Notes: generated by a model not told the origin, from the letters alone. DNA of 64,000 nucleotides from Caballeronia sordidicola (GCF_000729995.1 NZ_JNFG01000040.1:1-64000), one strand, 5' to 3'. Positions 35,101-45,105 are shown, numbered from the stretch's first letter. Numbers and translations: made by a program.

Positions 35101-35136
35101 GATGAACGACGGGCGCCAAAACGCCAGTCGTTCATC
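35101..35136 (-). terminator. Hairpin after the TonB-domain lipoprotein gene
   Basis: GATGAACGAC (35101-35110) pairs perfectly with GTCGTTCATC (35127-35136), with an additional GGCG/CGCC pairing inside. It lies 12 bp beyond the end of the minus-strand lipoprotein gene. Confidence 0.5.
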
Positions 35137-35147
35137 GCCGCCAAAAA

Positions 35148-36725
35148 CTAGCCGGCCGCCGGCCGCATAGTGATAGTGAACATGGAGGGCGCGCGCCCGT
35201 CGGTATCGAGCGGCATCGGATCAGACCGCTGGATTGCCCGCAAAGCCGCCATATCCCAGGTCGCGTTACCGCTGCTACGAGAAATGCTCGCGGAGAGCAA
35301 GGTGCCGGTCGGCGCGCATCGCACGCTGATGATCGTTTCCAGATCGAGCGCCGGACCGGCCCACACAATGTTGGGCCGTACGCGTCGTTGAACCCGGGTC
35401 GCATAGTCGCCCGCAGGCGGCGCGCCGGCACCCGGCATGAGCGGTTGCGCCATCGACGCTAAACGCTTCTCCGCATCGATGCCGGCAGCGACAATCGACC
35501 AGTCGCGAAAGGGCTGCGGGGTCGCGAGCAGTGCGCGGTTGTAGACGCGGGTGTTGCGGCACCAGACTTCGGCCGAGACGCCTGTCGGATCGACTACCGC
35601 TGCGGCGACATCGCGTGTGGCCTGGGCGTCGTTTTTCAACAGGTCCTGCAACGAGTGCAACACAGCCGACTGCCCCTGCGCGCGCTGTTCCTGCGTCACT
35701 TGAGCGAACGGGGTTTGCAATGCCGACTGCTTCAGTATCGCGAACGTGGTCCCGAAGTAGGTGTCGACATCGGCATCGGACATGGTCGCGAGCGACGTGT
35801 AGCGTGATATCACCAGCGGCACGCTCTTGATACCGCCGCAATCGGGAGGCGCGTTGTCGAATGCCTTCGATGCGAGTTCGGCCATCTTGCTGCGTTCTTC
35901 CGGCGAGAGACGCAGCGTGCCCTCGGTGAAGAATTCCGTGCGCAATTGCGGGTCGAGCGCAAGCAAGCTGGCATGGTCCGGTCCGTTTCCAAAGAAGCGG
36001 CCGACGTCGGGATCCGTGCGCATGCGCTCGCTCCAGCGTTTGATCGCGGCAGCCCTGGGCGAGTCGGGAGCAATGCCCAGCTTTTGCAGGCGGGCGGCCT
36101 GGATTGCTTCGACCAGCGACAAGCTCCCCGTCGATGAAGCGGGAAGCGGTGGGCTGGCCGGCGATACAGCCGATACAGACGGTAGCGCCTGTGCCGGCGC
36201 GACCGGATTGACGGCCGCCTGTTGCGGCCGGTAAAGCCCTGCCGGGGCCGACGATGGATTAATGCCTGCCGCGGTGTCGCTGCGGTTCGACGGCGGGACG
36301 TGAAGCGCGGGCTCGAAGTTGAAGGTCGTGTGCTGCACGACCCGGTGCGCGACGCCATCGACGACATAAGGGGCACACGTGCTCTTCGCGATCGCTTCGC
36401 GGGCCGCGCTGTCGAGTTCCTGGTTGCCGCTGCTCTTGTCGACAATGACCAGGTCGATTCGACCCGCCGTGTTGATCACGTACGTGATCCGGACGCTGCC
36501 CCGTATGCCCATTTGCCGTTGCAGTGCGGTGTATGCCGGCCGCCCCAGGCGACAAGGTACGCCGCCTGGCGGACTGAGCGCGTCGGCAAATGCCGATGGA
36601 TCAGGTTGGTTGTCCGCATGAGGGCCGTCCGGTCTGACCGGTGCGCACGATACGAGCAGCAGAAGAAGTACCCCGGTGCATCCAGACAGCAAGAAGCTGT
36701 CTATTTTATTGTTCAACGCTTTCAT
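35148..36725 (-). CDS. Lipoprotein with two TonB-C-terminal-like domains
   Basis: About 525 residues from ATG 36725, with a lipoprotein signal ending LLLLLVSC. A first domain (about residues 50-140) has the TonB C-terminal pattern QMGIRGSVRITYVINTAGRI...SSGNQELDSAAREAI. A proline/serine-rich linker and a helical middle region of unknown type follow. A second TonB/TolA-C-like domain closes the protein (RVRPNIVWAG ... SISRSSGNATWDMAALRAIQRS). There is no membrane helix of the TonB kind, so it cannot couple to ExbBD; instead it is lipid-anchored. Function unknown; it may bind outer-membrane or envelope partners. Confidence 0.75.
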   Translation of the reverse strand: MKALNNKIDSFLLSGCTGVLLLLLVSCAPVRPDGPHADNQPDPSAFADALSPPGGVPCRLGRPAYTALQRQMGIRGSVRITYVINTAGRIDLVIVDKSSGNQELDSAAREAIAKSTCAPYVVDGVAHRVVQHTTFNFEPALHVPPSNRSDTAAGINPSSAPAGLYRPQQAAVNPVAPAQALPSVSAVSPASPPLPASSTGSLSLVEAIQAARLQKLGIAPDSPRAAAIKRWSERMRTDPDVGRFFGNGPDHASLLALDPQLRTEFFTEGTLRLSPEERSKMAELASKAFDNAPPDCGGIKSVPLVISRYTSLATMSDADVDTYFGTTFAILKQSALQTPFAQVTQEQRAQGQSAVLHSLQDLLKNDAQATRDVAAAVVDPTGVSAEVWCRNTRVYNRALLATPQPFRDWSIVAAGIDAEKRLASMAQPLMPGAGAPPAGDYATRVQRRVRPNIVWAGPALDLETIISVRCAPTGTLLSASISRSSGNATWDMAALRAIQRSDPMPLDTDGRAPSMFTITMRPAAG

Positions 36726-36824
36726 TTTAATTTTTCTGATCGCGGGTTGCAGGTCTTTGAGCCGCAATCTAGCACAGCCGCAACGGCCGCCGAAATCATT
36801 CGCCTTCAAGGCCTAAGGTAGGGC

Positions 36825-37499
36825 CTAAGGCCTTGCAGCCACTTCATCCAGATGCAACAGCAAGTCCGCCGGGTCTTCGTACACGCGCAGCGCGCCGGCC
36901 CGTTCCAGCTCATCCATTCCGTAGCCGCCCGACAGCAGCCCCACGCCCAGCGAGCGGCAGCGCCGCGCGGCGAGCATGTCCCAGATGCTGTCGCCCACCA
37001 CGACGCAATGCTCGATCGACACCCCCAGACGCGCCGCCGCTGCAATGAAAAGATCAGGGTCAGGTTTGGCGTACTTCACGTCGTCGCGCGTGACGACCAC
37101 CGACTTGGCCGGATCGACACCAAGCGCTTCAAGATTCACGGCCGCCGTTTCCATCCGGCCGCTGGTCGCAATGGCCCAGCGCGTGCCCGCATTGGTGAGG
37201 GCGGCGAGCAACTCGCGTGCGCCGGGCAACGGGCAAACCTGTGCACGCAGCCGCTGATAAGCGTCCGCATGAGTGCGGCGCAAACGCTCCACGCGCTCGG
37301 GACTGATATCCCCGTGCGTCTCACGCAGCAACTGGTTCGTGAAGAGGCCGCCGCTCATGCCGATCTTGCGATGGATGCGCCATACCGACAGCTCGATACC
37401 TTCTGCATCGAGCGCTTCTTTCCAGGCAAGAACATGCTGGTACACGCTGTCGACCAGCGTTCCGTCGAGGTCGAAGAGGAATGACGTTTCGATTCGCAT
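36825..37499 (-). CDS. HAD-family phosphatase
   Basis: A 224-residue hydrolase with the four HAD motifs: DLDGT (10-14, nucleophile D10 and acid D12), ATSGR, the lysine in KYAKPDPDLF and VVVGDSIWDM. A helical cap is inserted after motif I, as in beta-phosphoglucomutase and phosphoglycolate phosphatase-like enzymes. It probably dephosphorylates a small sugar phosphate. AAAGGA precedes ATG 37499. Same strand as the TonB-domain lipoprotein gene, 99 bp upstream of it. Confidence 0.88.
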   Translation of the reverse strand: MRIETSFLFDLDGTLVDSVYQHVLAWKEALDAEGIELSVWRIHRKIGMSGGLFTNQLLRETHGDISPERVERLRRTHADAYQRLRAQVCPLPGARELLAALTNAGTRWAIATSGRMETAAVNLEALGVDPAKSVVVTRDDVKYAKPDPDLFIAAAARLGVSIEHCVVVGDSIWDMLAARRCRSLGVGLLSGGYGMDELERAGALRVYEDPADLLLHLDEVAARP

Positions 37500-37609
37500 G
37501 ATGGGGTCCTTTGGCAGTAGGTTCAGGTGGCTTCATGAGCGTGGTGACAGCGTACGCCTGAATCTTGTCACTGATGCGGCATACGCGCCTCACCTCATCG
37601 ATCGAGGCC

Positions 37610-38341
37610 CTAAACGCTGATAGCCGCCGCTGCCTTCGCAACGGCTTTTCCCCATTCAACGAGGCGTTTGGGCTCGTAACGGGATTCGGGCATGGAGATG
37701 CAGATGCTGCCGACGGGCGCGCCGTCCGAATCGATGATCGGCGCGCCAATAGCACACACCGCGCGCCGGTACTGCGACAGGTTGATCGAGTATCCGCGCT
37801 TGCGGATACGTTCGAGTTCGAGTCGTATCTCGGCGGGGTCGCACGGCGTGGTGTCGCTGAATTTCGGCAGGTCGCGGCTCAGGATTTCTTCCACCTCGGC
37901 CTCGCTCATGTACGCGAGCACGGCGAGGCCCGTTGCCGTCGCGTGGAACGGACTGAGGTCGCCGATAGGGCTGAAGGTGCGCACCGTCTGCGTGCAATCC
38001 GCGCGGTCGATGAGCACCATCGACTTGGTGCTGTCGGGAATCGACAGGTGAACGGTCTCGTTGGTCAACTCCCGCAGCTCGCGCATCGGCTCGCGCGCAG
38101 CGGCATACAGTGCGCCGCCGCGAAGCGCGGCAGGGCGCACGCCGAGGATCCGCGCACCCACTTCCCAGCGCGTCAGGTCGCCGCCGGTCTGGCGCAGCCA
38201 GCCGGCCTCGTGAAACGTCATCAGCACGCGCTGGACGCTGGATTTCGGCATATCAAGCAGACGCGCCAGCACACCCACGCTGACCGGCTGGTGCTGCGAT
38301 ACCGCCTCCAGGATCTCCAGGCTTTTCAACAAACTGTTCAT
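37610..38341 (-). CDS. IclR-family transcriptional regulator
   Basis: A 243-residue protein with the N-terminal winged helix (SLEILEAVSQHQPVSVGVLARLLDMPKSSVQRVL) and the C-terminal IclR effector domain (LSPFHATATGLAVLAYMSEAEVE, then YSINLSQYRRAVCAIGAPI). The ribosome site GGGAGGAG is excellent. Divergent from the long aldo/keto reductase to hyuB gene row, which it very likely controls in response to the substrate or an intermediate. Confidence 0.92.
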   Translation of the reverse strand: MNSLLKSLEILEAVSQHQPVSVGVLARLLDMPKSSVQRVLMTFHEAGWLRQTGGDLTRWEVGARILGVRPAALRGGALYAAAREPMRELRELTNETVHLSIPDSTKSMVLIDRADCTQTVRTFSPIGDLSPFHATATGLAVLAYMSEAEVEEILSRDLPKFSDTTPCDPAEIRLELERIRKRGYSINLSQYRRAVCAIGAPIIDSDGAPVGSICISMPESRYEPKRLVEWGKAVAKAAAAISV

Positions 38342-38459
38342 TTACTCCTCCCTTGATTCGCCGCCGCAGGAAAAAGCACACGCTCGTTCGGCGCGCAGTC
38401 GTTCCCTTGCGCCGCGAAAAAGCGCGTGTTACTTTGCATCTGTCGTAAATATGGAACAG

Positions 38460-38478
38460 CGTGCCGCATTATGGCACG
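38460..38478. promoter_or_regulatory. Candidate IclR operator
   Basis: CGTGCC (38460-38465) and GGCACG (38473-38478) form an inverted repeat with a 7-nt centre, 37 bp before the aldo/keto reductase start and in the region shared with the IclR gene. Confidence 0.4.
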
Positions 38479-38514
38479 GTAATAACAAACCTGGAATCCC
38501 GAAAAATTCTCGCG

Positions 38515-39408
38515 ATGACATTTCCTCTTCATGCGTCAGCGCCTTTGCAGGCAGTTGCCGCTAACGGCGCCTTGATTCCCCGGCTGGGTCTGGGCACATG
38601 GCAATCCACCCACGATGAAGGCGTCCGTGCGGTGCGCGCGGCTCTCGACGCCGGGTACCGGCATATCGACACGGCCGCCCGCTACGAGAACGAGCAGGCG
38701 GTCGGCCAGGCGCTCGCCGCGTGCGGCGTGCCGCGCAACGACGTGTTTATCACCACCAAGGTCTGGCATACCGAACTGCGCGCAGCCGATTTCCGCCGTG
38801 CGGCAGAAGCGAGCGTCGCGCGGCTTGGAATCGATCACGTCGACCTGCTGCTCGTGCACTGGCCCAACCCCGAGGTACCGCTTGAAGAGACGATCGGCGC
38901 GCTCAACGACGCGCAACGCCGTGGCCTGACGCGCCATATCGGCGTATCGAACTTTCCGGTGGCGTTGCTCGATCGTGCAGTGGCGCTCTCGCCGTTGCCA
39001 CTGGTCGCGAACCAGTGCGAATACCATCCGTATCTCGACCAGACCAAAATGCTCGCTGCCTGTTCACGGCATGGCATGGCCCTGATCTCGCACTCACCGC
39101 TTGGCAGCGGCAAGCTGCTTGCGGACCCGGTGATCGCGGAGATTGCCCGTCAGCATGACAAGCAACGCGCGCAGATCATCTTGCGCTGGCTGATCCAGCA
39201 GCCCGGGGTCGCCGCGATTCCGAAGTCATCGAATCCGGTACGCATAGGGGAAAACCTCGCGGTATTCGATTTCGAACTCGATGCCGCGTCGATGGCGCGC
39301 ATCAGCGCGCTCGCCCGCGCCGATGGCCGCGTGAGCAAGCCGGCGTGGCATCCGGAATGGGACATCGCTGACACCTTGCATACCCCTTCACCCGCGGCGC
39401 AGCCATGA
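38515..39408 (+). CDS. Aldo/keto reductase
   Basis: A 297-residue NADPH-dependent oxidoreductase from ATG 38515. The catalytic tetrad is complete: D52 (HIDTAARY), Y57, K82 (ITTKVWH) and H115 (LLLVHWP). The C-terminal cofactor site IPKSSNPVRIGEN is also standard. It would reduce an aldehyde or ketone, for example a semialdehyde produced by the aminotransferase encoded next, whose start overlaps its stop (ATGA). Confidence 0.92.
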   Translation: MTFPLHASAPLQAVAANGALIPRLGLGTWQSTHDEGVRAVRAALDAGYRHIDTAARYENEQAVGQALAACGVPRNDVFITTKVWHTELRAADFRRAAEASVARLGIDHVDLLLVHWPNPEVPLEETIGALNDAQRRGLTRHIGVSNFPVALLDRAVALSPLPLVANQCEYHPYLDQTKMLAACSRHGMALISHSPLGSGKLLADPVIAEIARQHDKQRAQIILRWLIQQPGVAAIPKSSNPVRIGENLAVFDFELDAASMARISALARADGRVSKPAWHPEWDIADTLHTPSPAAQP

Positions 39409-40811
39409 ATCCGACCTCTGCCTCACTGAGTGACGCGATCTTCGCCTCCGACCGGCGCCACTTCATGCATCCCGGAACGCATGCGTCCGAGCATGCTTCC
39501 GGCGAGCTGGAAGGGCGGCTGATGAGGCGTGCTTCGGGCATACGCATAGAGGATCACGCGGGCCGTTCCTATATCGATGCGTTCGCCGGACTGTATTGCG
39601 TAAACATCGGTTATGGACGCGAGGAGATGGCCGAGGCGATGGCGGCGCAGAGCCGCAAGCTGTCGTTCTATCACACGTATGCAGGCTTCTCGAACGACCC
39701 CGCTGTCGAACTGTCGCAACGGCTGATCGAGGATTGGTCGCCGCCGGGAATGAAGAAGGTGTTCTATGGCATGTCCGGCTCGGACGCCAACGAGACACAG
39801 ATCAAGCTGGTCTGGTACTACAACAATGTGCTCGGGCGTGCGCGCAAGAAGAAGATCATCGCGAGGCATCGCAGTTATCACGGTTCGGGTATTGCAACCG
39901 GCAGCCTCACCGGACAAGCGAAGTTTCACGCGGCCTTCGACTTGCCCATGCCGCAAGTGCTGCACACGGTGTGTCCTGACTTCTATCGCGACGCCCGGCC
40001 GGGCGAGAGCGAAAGTGCGTTCGTGGCGGATTGCGTCGAGCAGCTTGAACGGTTGATAGAGAGCGAAGGGGCGGACACCATCGGCGCATTTTTTGGCGAG
40101 CCGGTCATGGGCTCGGGCGGCATCCTGCCGCCGCCGGCCGGCTACTGGCCAGCCATCCAGGCCGTGCTTAAGCGGCACGACATCCTCTTCGTCGCCGATG
40201 AAGTCGTCTGCGGTTTCGGGCGTCTTGGCTCACGCAACGGCTCCGGGCATTACGGTATCGAACCTGATCTGATCTCGGTCGCGAAGGGACTCACGAGCGG
40301 GTACTTGCCGCTGTCCGGCGTGATTGTCGGCGAGCGGGTATGGGACGTAATCGAGCGCGGCTCGCGGGAGCAGGGCGCAATGAGCCACGGCTGGACTTAC
40401 TCGGGCCATCCGGTGTGCGCGGCCGTGGCGTTGACGAACCTCGACATCCTCGAGCGCGAGCAACTGACGCGCAATGCCGCCGACGTCGGCGCGTATTTGC
40501 AACAGAGCCTGCACGCCGCATTCGATGATCACCCGCTCGTCGGTAATGTACGAGGTGAGGGGATGCTGGCGGCGCTTGAGCTAATGGCTGACAAGACCGA
40601 ACGCACGCCGTTTGCGTCCGCGCTCAAGGTCAGCAACCGGGTCGCGCAGGCAGCGCTTGCGCGTGGCCTGATTGTTCGTCCGCTTGGCATTAACGACATC
40701 ATTGGATTTGCTCCGCCGCTGATCGCCACGCGAGCGGATATCGACGAAATTATTGGCATTACGCGGCAGGCGCTGCATGCGGCGAGCGAGGATTTGCCCG
40801 TGTCCGGCTGA
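39405..40811 (+). CDS. Class III (omega) aminotransferase
   Basis: A 468-residue PLP enzyme of the omega-amino acid/polyamine:pyruvate group. PLP lysine K294 in SVAKGLTSGYLPLSG, cofactor aspartate D265 in VADEVVCGFGR, and the YGMSGSDANETQIKL phosphate-binding loop. It would move a terminal amino group of an omega-amino acid or diamine to pyruvate. Position between an aldo/keto reductase gene and an amine oxidase gene suggests it works on the open-chain amine in the pathway. Confidence 0.92.
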   Translation: MNPTSASLSDAIFASDRRHFMHPGTHASEHASGELEGRLMRRASGIRIEDHAGRSYIDAFAGLYCVNIGYGREEMAEAMAAQSRKLSFYHTYAGFSNDPAVELSQRLIEDWSPPGMKKVFYGMSGSDANETQIKLVWYYNNVLGRARKKKIIARHRSYHGSGIATGSLTGQAKFHAAFDLPMPQVLHTVCPDFYRDARPGESESAFVADCVEQLERLIESEGADTIGAFFGEPVMGSGGILPPPAGYWPAIQAVLKRHDILFVADEVVCGFGRLGSRNGSGHYGIEPDLISVAKGLTSGYLPLSGVIVGERVWDVIERGSREQGAMSHGWTYSGHPVCAAVALTNLDILEREQLTRNAADVGAYLQQSLHAAFDDHPLVGNVRGEGMLAALELMADKTERTPFASALKVSNRVAQAALARGLIVRPLGINDIIGFAPPLIATRADIDEIIGITRQALHAASEDLPVSG

Positions 40812-40894
40812 TTGTTTCACTACTAATACCAACGCACTGAAACCACAGTGTGTCGTAGTCCTATTATTTACGCATTCACATCAAGGACCTCACC

Positions 40895-42229
40895 GTGTCG
40901 ACGCGCAGCCAAGTGTTTTCCTCCGATTTCACCGACACCCCGTACTGGTGGAAAGACTGGCGTCCACACGACGACCTGATGTCCGAAGTGCCGCGCGAAG
41001 TCGACGTGGCGATCGTCGGCGCGGGCTATGCGGGGTTGTCGTGCGCGCTCGAATTCGCGAAGCAAGGCTTGAGCGTGGCCGTCCTCGAAGCTGATGTGCC
41101 TGGGATCGGCGCGAGCACGCTCAGCGGCGGACAAGTGTCGGGAGGCGTGAACGTGGGCAAGGCGCCCTCAGGCAAGAAGCTGGACAGCGCCGTATCCGAA
41201 CAACGCCAGCAAGCGCTGTTGCGTGAAGCCGCGGCTTCCTACGGCGTCTTTGAACGCATCCTCAGGGACAACGCAATCGAATGCGCTTATCTGAAGGCCG
41301 GCCGCATCAATGCGATGTGGACCGACGCGCACCTGGCCGCGTGGAAGAAGCGCATCGTGAACCTGAACGCGTACGCGTCGGCGGGCGCGCGGATCCTCTC
41401 GCGCGACGAGCTGCGCAGCGAACTCGCGAGCGACATCTACGCGGGCGGCGTCTTGCTCGAGCGCGCGGGACAGCTCCACCCGTCGATGATGTTCGCCGGG
41501 CTGCTCGCAGCCGCTCGCGGCGCGGGTGTCACGGTGTGCAGCAAGGCACCGGTCAAGAGCGTTGCGCCTTCGGGGGCGGGGTATCGCACAGAGACTGCGC
41601 GAGGAACGCTCGCGAGCCGGCACGTGGCGATCTGCACCAACGGTTACACGGGCGAATCGATGCCGGACCTGAAGCGCCGCGTAGTGCCGGTCGTGTCGCA
41701 TCAGATCGCGACCGAAGAGCTTCCCGCCGACCTGCAGGCATCGCTGATACCGAAGCGCCGCGGTATCTCGGAGACGCGTCGCGTGGTCAACTACTACCGC
41801 TATTCGCCCGACGGCAAGCGTTTCCTCTTTGGCGGCCGCGCGCGTTTTTATAACCTCGACCGGCGTCAATCGGGTGCGATCCTGCACGCGCAGATGGTGG
41901 AGCGCTTTCCGCAGATGGCCGACGTAAAAGTAGCTCATAGCTGGGGCGGCACGGTGGCGCTCACGCTCGACTTCCTGCCGCATCTGGGCTGCACCGCCGA
42001 CGGTATCCACTACGCGCTGGGTTGCAACGGCAGCGGCGTGGTGATGATGACCTACCTCGGCTACAAGATCGCGCGCCTGATCATCGAAGGACAAGCGCCC
42101 GAGAGCAGCGCCTATGGCACGCCGATGCTCACGCACCCGCTTTATCGAGGCAAGCCGTGGTTCATGCCGGCGCTGGGGAGCTATTACCAGATTCGCGATG
42201 TCATTGACAAACGCAGGCAGCACGCGTGA
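40895..42229 (+). CDS. FAD-dependent amine oxidoreductase (PuuB-like)
   Basis: A 444-residue flavoprotein of the DAO/PuuB family, starting TPYWWKDW-like region and GxGxxG at VGAGYAGLS (41-49). It keeps GGQVSGGVNVGK, VVPVVSHQIATEEL and the C-terminal LGCNGSGVVMMTYLGYKIA typical of gamma-glutamylputrescine oxidase and related enzymes that oxidise secondary or primary amines. With the polyamine-type importer following it probably oxidises the imported amine. A paralogous gene lies at 52226. Confidence 0.88.
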   Translation: MSTRSQVFSSDFTDTPYWWKDWRPHDDLMSEVPREVDVAIVGAGYAGLSCALEFAKQGLSVAVLEADVPGIGASTLSGGQVSGGVNVGKAPSGKKLDSAVSEQRQQALLREAAASYGVFERILRDNAIECAYLKAGRINAMWTDAHLAAWKKRIVNLNAYASAGARILSRDELRSELASDIYAGGVLLERAGQLHPSMMFAGLLAAARGAGVTVCSKAPVKSVAPSGAGYRTETARGTLASRHVAICTNGYTGESMPDLKRRVVPVVSHQIATEELPADLQASLIPKRRGISETRRVVNYYRYSPDGKRFLFGGRARFYNLDRRQSGAILHAQMVERFPQMADVKVAHSWGGTVALTLDFLPHLGCTADGIHYALGCNGSGVVMMTYLGYKIARLIIEGQAPESSAYGTPMLTHPLYRGKPWFMPALGSYYQIRDVIDKRRQHA

Positions 42230-42256
42230 GCGGCACGCTCTTAACCGGGACCTTCC

Positions 42257-43417
42257 ATGATGGCAACAACAGTCGGATCATCTTCGCCGAGTAGCGCCGA
42301 GCGGTCGCAGCGTCTGCTTCTTGATGGTGTCAGCAAGCGCTTTGGTGCGATCACTGCGCTCGAGACGATGACACTCGATGTTCATCCGGGCGAGCTACTT
42401 GCGTTGCTCGGACCCTCGGGTTGCGGCAAGACCACCACGCTGAGACTGATTGCCGGATTCGATCAACCTGATACCGGGATCGTAAGTATCGGCGGTCGCG
42501 ATGTCACGGGCCTGCAGTCGGACAAGCGCGGCCTGGGCATGGTGTTTCAGAACTACAGCCTGTTTCCGCATTTGAGCGTGGGCGCGAATATCGGCTTCGG
42601 GTTACGCATGGCGGGCACGCCGAAAGGCGAGATCGCGGCACGCGTGAAGAAGATGCTCGATACGATCCGGCTGCCGGGCATCGAGGCGCGCAACATCGCG
42701 CAACTATCGGGCGGCCAGCAGCAGCGCGTTGCCTTGGCGCGTGCCTTGATCACCAATCCGTCGGTGCTGCTTCTCGACGAACCGCTGGGTGCGCTCGACA
42801 AGAACCTGCGCGAAGGCATGCAGTTCGAACTTCGCCAGATACAGAGCGAGCTGGGCATTACAAGCGTGATGGTGACGCACGATCAGGAGGAAGCGCTGAC
42901 CATGAGCGACCGCGTGGTCGTGATGGATCGTGGTCGGATCTTGCAGACTGGTAGTCCCCTTGATGTCTACGAACAGCCGCGCACACGTTTCGTCGCCGAG
43001 TTTCTTGGCACCGCAAACGTGATCGAGTGCGATGTGATCGCGCGTCATGCGCAGGCCGTGAAGCTCCGGCCGCACCGGAGCAAGGCGGAAGTCGTGGTCC
43101 CGCTACGCGATGTCAGGCTTTCCGGCGAGCGAGCGGAGTTTGCAATCCGCCCTGAGAAAGTCGTGCTCGACGCGCCGCAATCGCATCATGTCCGTTTCGA
43201 CGGACGTATTGTGCAGCACGTGTTTCGCGGTGCGCACCACGCGTACCGGGTCGACGTTGCGGCACTTGGCCGGCCGATTTACGCCTATGAAATGGCGACG
43301 TCGTCCTCGGGCGGCGGCGCGCGTTCCGCAGGCGCGCAAGTGGTGGTTTCCTTCGACGCCGAAAGCGCCGTGTTGCTGGAAGCCGATGCCGCTCCTGCTC
43401 TGGAAAAGGCGGCGTAA
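42257..43417 (+). CDS. ABC transporter ATP-binding protein (PotA/polyamine type)
   Basis: A 386-residue ATPase. Walker A GPSGCGKTT (52-60), signature LSGGQQQR, Walker B VLLLDEPLGALD and the switch histidine in VMVTHDQEEAL. A C-terminal TOBE-like regulatory region follows, as in PotA/FbpC-type importers. Works with the two permeases and the binding protein encoded directly after it. Confidence 0.93.
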   Translation: MMATTVGSSSPSSAERSQRLLLDGVSKRFGAITALETMTLDVHPGELLALLGPSGCGKTTTLRLIAGFDQPDTGIVSIGGRDVTGLQSDKRGLGMVFQNYSLFPHLSVGANIGFGLRMAGTPKGEIAARVKKMLDTIRLPGIEARNIAQLSGGQQQRVALARALITNPSVLLLDEPLGALDKNLREGMQFELRQIQSELGITSVMVTHDQEEALTMSDRVVVMDRGRILQTGSPLDVYEQPRTRFVAEFLGTANVIECDVIARHAQAVKLRPHRSKAEVVVPLRDVRLSGERAEFAIRPEKVVLDAPQSHHVRFDGRIVQHVFRGAHHAYRVDVAALGRPIYAYEMATSSSGGGARSAGAQVVVSFDAESAVLLEADAAPALEKAA

Positions 43418-44302
43418 ATGCAGACGTTCGACGCCATCACAGCGCAGCGGATCGAAACGAAGGTCACGAAACGACGAGTGCGCCCGAGTCTGCTTTACCT
43501 GCCAGCGCTGATCTTCCTGTGTGTATTTTTCCTCGCGCCACTGCTTGAAAACATACTGCGCAGCGTGGCGCCCTCCCGTGAGGGTGCAGTTTTAAGCTTT
43601 CGTTTTTATACTAAGCTGATTAGCGATCCTTATTATATGGGTGTAATCATCAACACGCTGAAGGTCAGCTTCGTCACCACGGCGATCTGTGCGGTCGTGG
43701 GTTACCCGGTGGCCTACTTTCTTGTGCGGCGCGCGGGCCGCTTCGGTCCGGTGCTGCTGTTTCTGCTCGTCGCGCCGCTGCTGACGTCAATCATCATGCG
43801 CACCTTCGGCTGGCGCATTCTGTTCGCCCGTCACGGCATGGTCAACGAAGCTCTACAGGCGCTGCATCTGATCGACCGGCCTTTGAACGTGCTGAACAGC
43901 GCGGGCTCGGTGTATATGGGACTGGTTCATGTGATGGTGCCGTTCATGGTGCTGTCGATTACGCCCGTGTTGCAGGGTGTAGACCGGCGGCTCGAAGAAT
44001 CTGCGCGTATTCTTGGCGCCGGCGCGGTACGAACCTTTCTCAACGTGACACTGCCGTTGAGCATTGAAGGCATTGTGACCGGGTGCATTCTCGTGTTCAT
44101 GCTGACCAATGGCAGTTTCGTGACCATGCTGCTGCTCGGCGGTGGTCAGGTCGTGACGCTACCCGTGCTGATCTTCCAGCAGTTCAGCCTGACGCAGGAC
44201 ATCGGCTTTGCTGCGGCAATGGGTAACCTGCTGCTTTTCATCGTACTCGTTTGCCTCTTCTTGCAGCAGCGGTTCGCTAGCGGCCGGGGAGTGCGGCCAT
44301 GA
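43418..44302 (+). CDS. ABC transporter permease (PotB type)
   Basis: A 294-residue protein with about six membrane helices and the EAA loop (EESARILGAGAVRTFLNVTLP). It begins directly after the ATPase stop codon and overlaps the next permease gene by ATGA. Part of the polyamine/spermidine-type importer. Confidence 0.92.
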   Translation: MQTFDAITAQRIETKVTKRRVRPSLLYLPALIFLCVFFLAPLLENILRSVAPSREGAVLSFRFYTKLISDPYYMGVIINTLKVSFVTTAICAVVGYPVAYFLVRRAGRFGPVLLFLLVAPLLTSIIMRTFGWRILFARHGMVNEALQALHLIDRPLNVLNSAGSVYMGLVHVMVPFMVLSITPVLQGVDRRLEESARILGAGAVRTFLNVTLPLSIEGIVTGCILVFMLTNGSFVTMLLLGGGQVVTLPVLIFQQFSLTQDIGFAAAMGNLLLFIVLVCLFLQQRFASGRGVRP

Positions 44303-45105
44303 TCGCGTTGCTGCGAAGGACAAGCGTTGCGCGCGTGCCGCTGTCGCTCTATAACCTCTTGTTCTTCACATTCCTCATTGCGCCGATTGTCGTGGTCGTG
44401 GCCGCGTCGTTCACGGCGGGCAACGCGATTACCGTGCCTTATCACGGGGTGTCGTTGCGCTGGTATCGGCGGCTGATTGAATATCGGCCGTTCATCGACT
44501 CGCTGATGACCAGCGTTTATCTCGCGCTAAGTTCGGCGTTCGTCGCGATCCTGCTGGCCGTGCCTGCCGCCATAGCGCTAGGCCGTAGCCGCAGCGCCGC
44601 CGCTGCCGCGCTGACGACCTTCCTGCTTGCACCCGTCGCGATCCCCGCCCTCGTGATCGGTTTCTCCTTGCTTTATTTCCTGTCGAGCCTGGGCATTGGC
44701 GTGTCGTTCGTTGCGCTCCTGATCGCCCACACTGTGATTTCCGTGCCGTATGTGATGCGTACGGTGCTCGCGGTCTATCGCAACGTCGGCATCAACTTCG
44801 AGGAGGCCGCTGCCGTGCTCGGCGCGAACCGTTTGCAGCGCTTCTATTTCGTGACGCTGCCGCTCATCAGCCCGGGTGTATTCGCCGGCGCGCTGTTCGC
44901 GGTGCTGATCTCGCTCGACAACCTGCCGGTTTCCTACTTCTTCGGGACGGCCAATGTGACCACACTGCCGGTCGTCATGCTGTCGTACCTGCAGAACCAG
45001 CTCGATCCGGCAATAGCCGCAATCAGCACCGTACAGATGCTGATTGCAATCGGCTTGCTGCTGGTGGTCGAGCGCACCTACGGACTGCGTGCACTCAATG
45101 CATGA
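44299..45105 (+). CDS. ABC transporter permease (PotC type)
   Basis: A 268-residue protein with six predicted helices and the EAA loop (FEEAAAVLGANRLQRFYFVTLP). Second permease of the polyamine-type importer. The overlap with the first permease gene is ATGA. Confidence 0.92.
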   Translation: MIALLRRTSVARVPLSLYNLLFFTFLIAPIVVVVAASFTAGNAITVPYHGVSLRWYRRLIEYRPFIDSLMTSVYLALSSAFVAILLAVPAAIALGRSRSAAAAALTTFLLAPVAIPALVIGFSLLYFLSSLGIGVSFVALLIAHTVISVPYVMRTVLAVYRNVGINFEEAAAVLGANRLQRFYFVTLPLISPGVFAGALFAVLISLDNLPVSYFFGTANVTTLPVVMLSYLQNQLDPAIAAISTVQMLIAIGLLLVVERTYGLRALNA

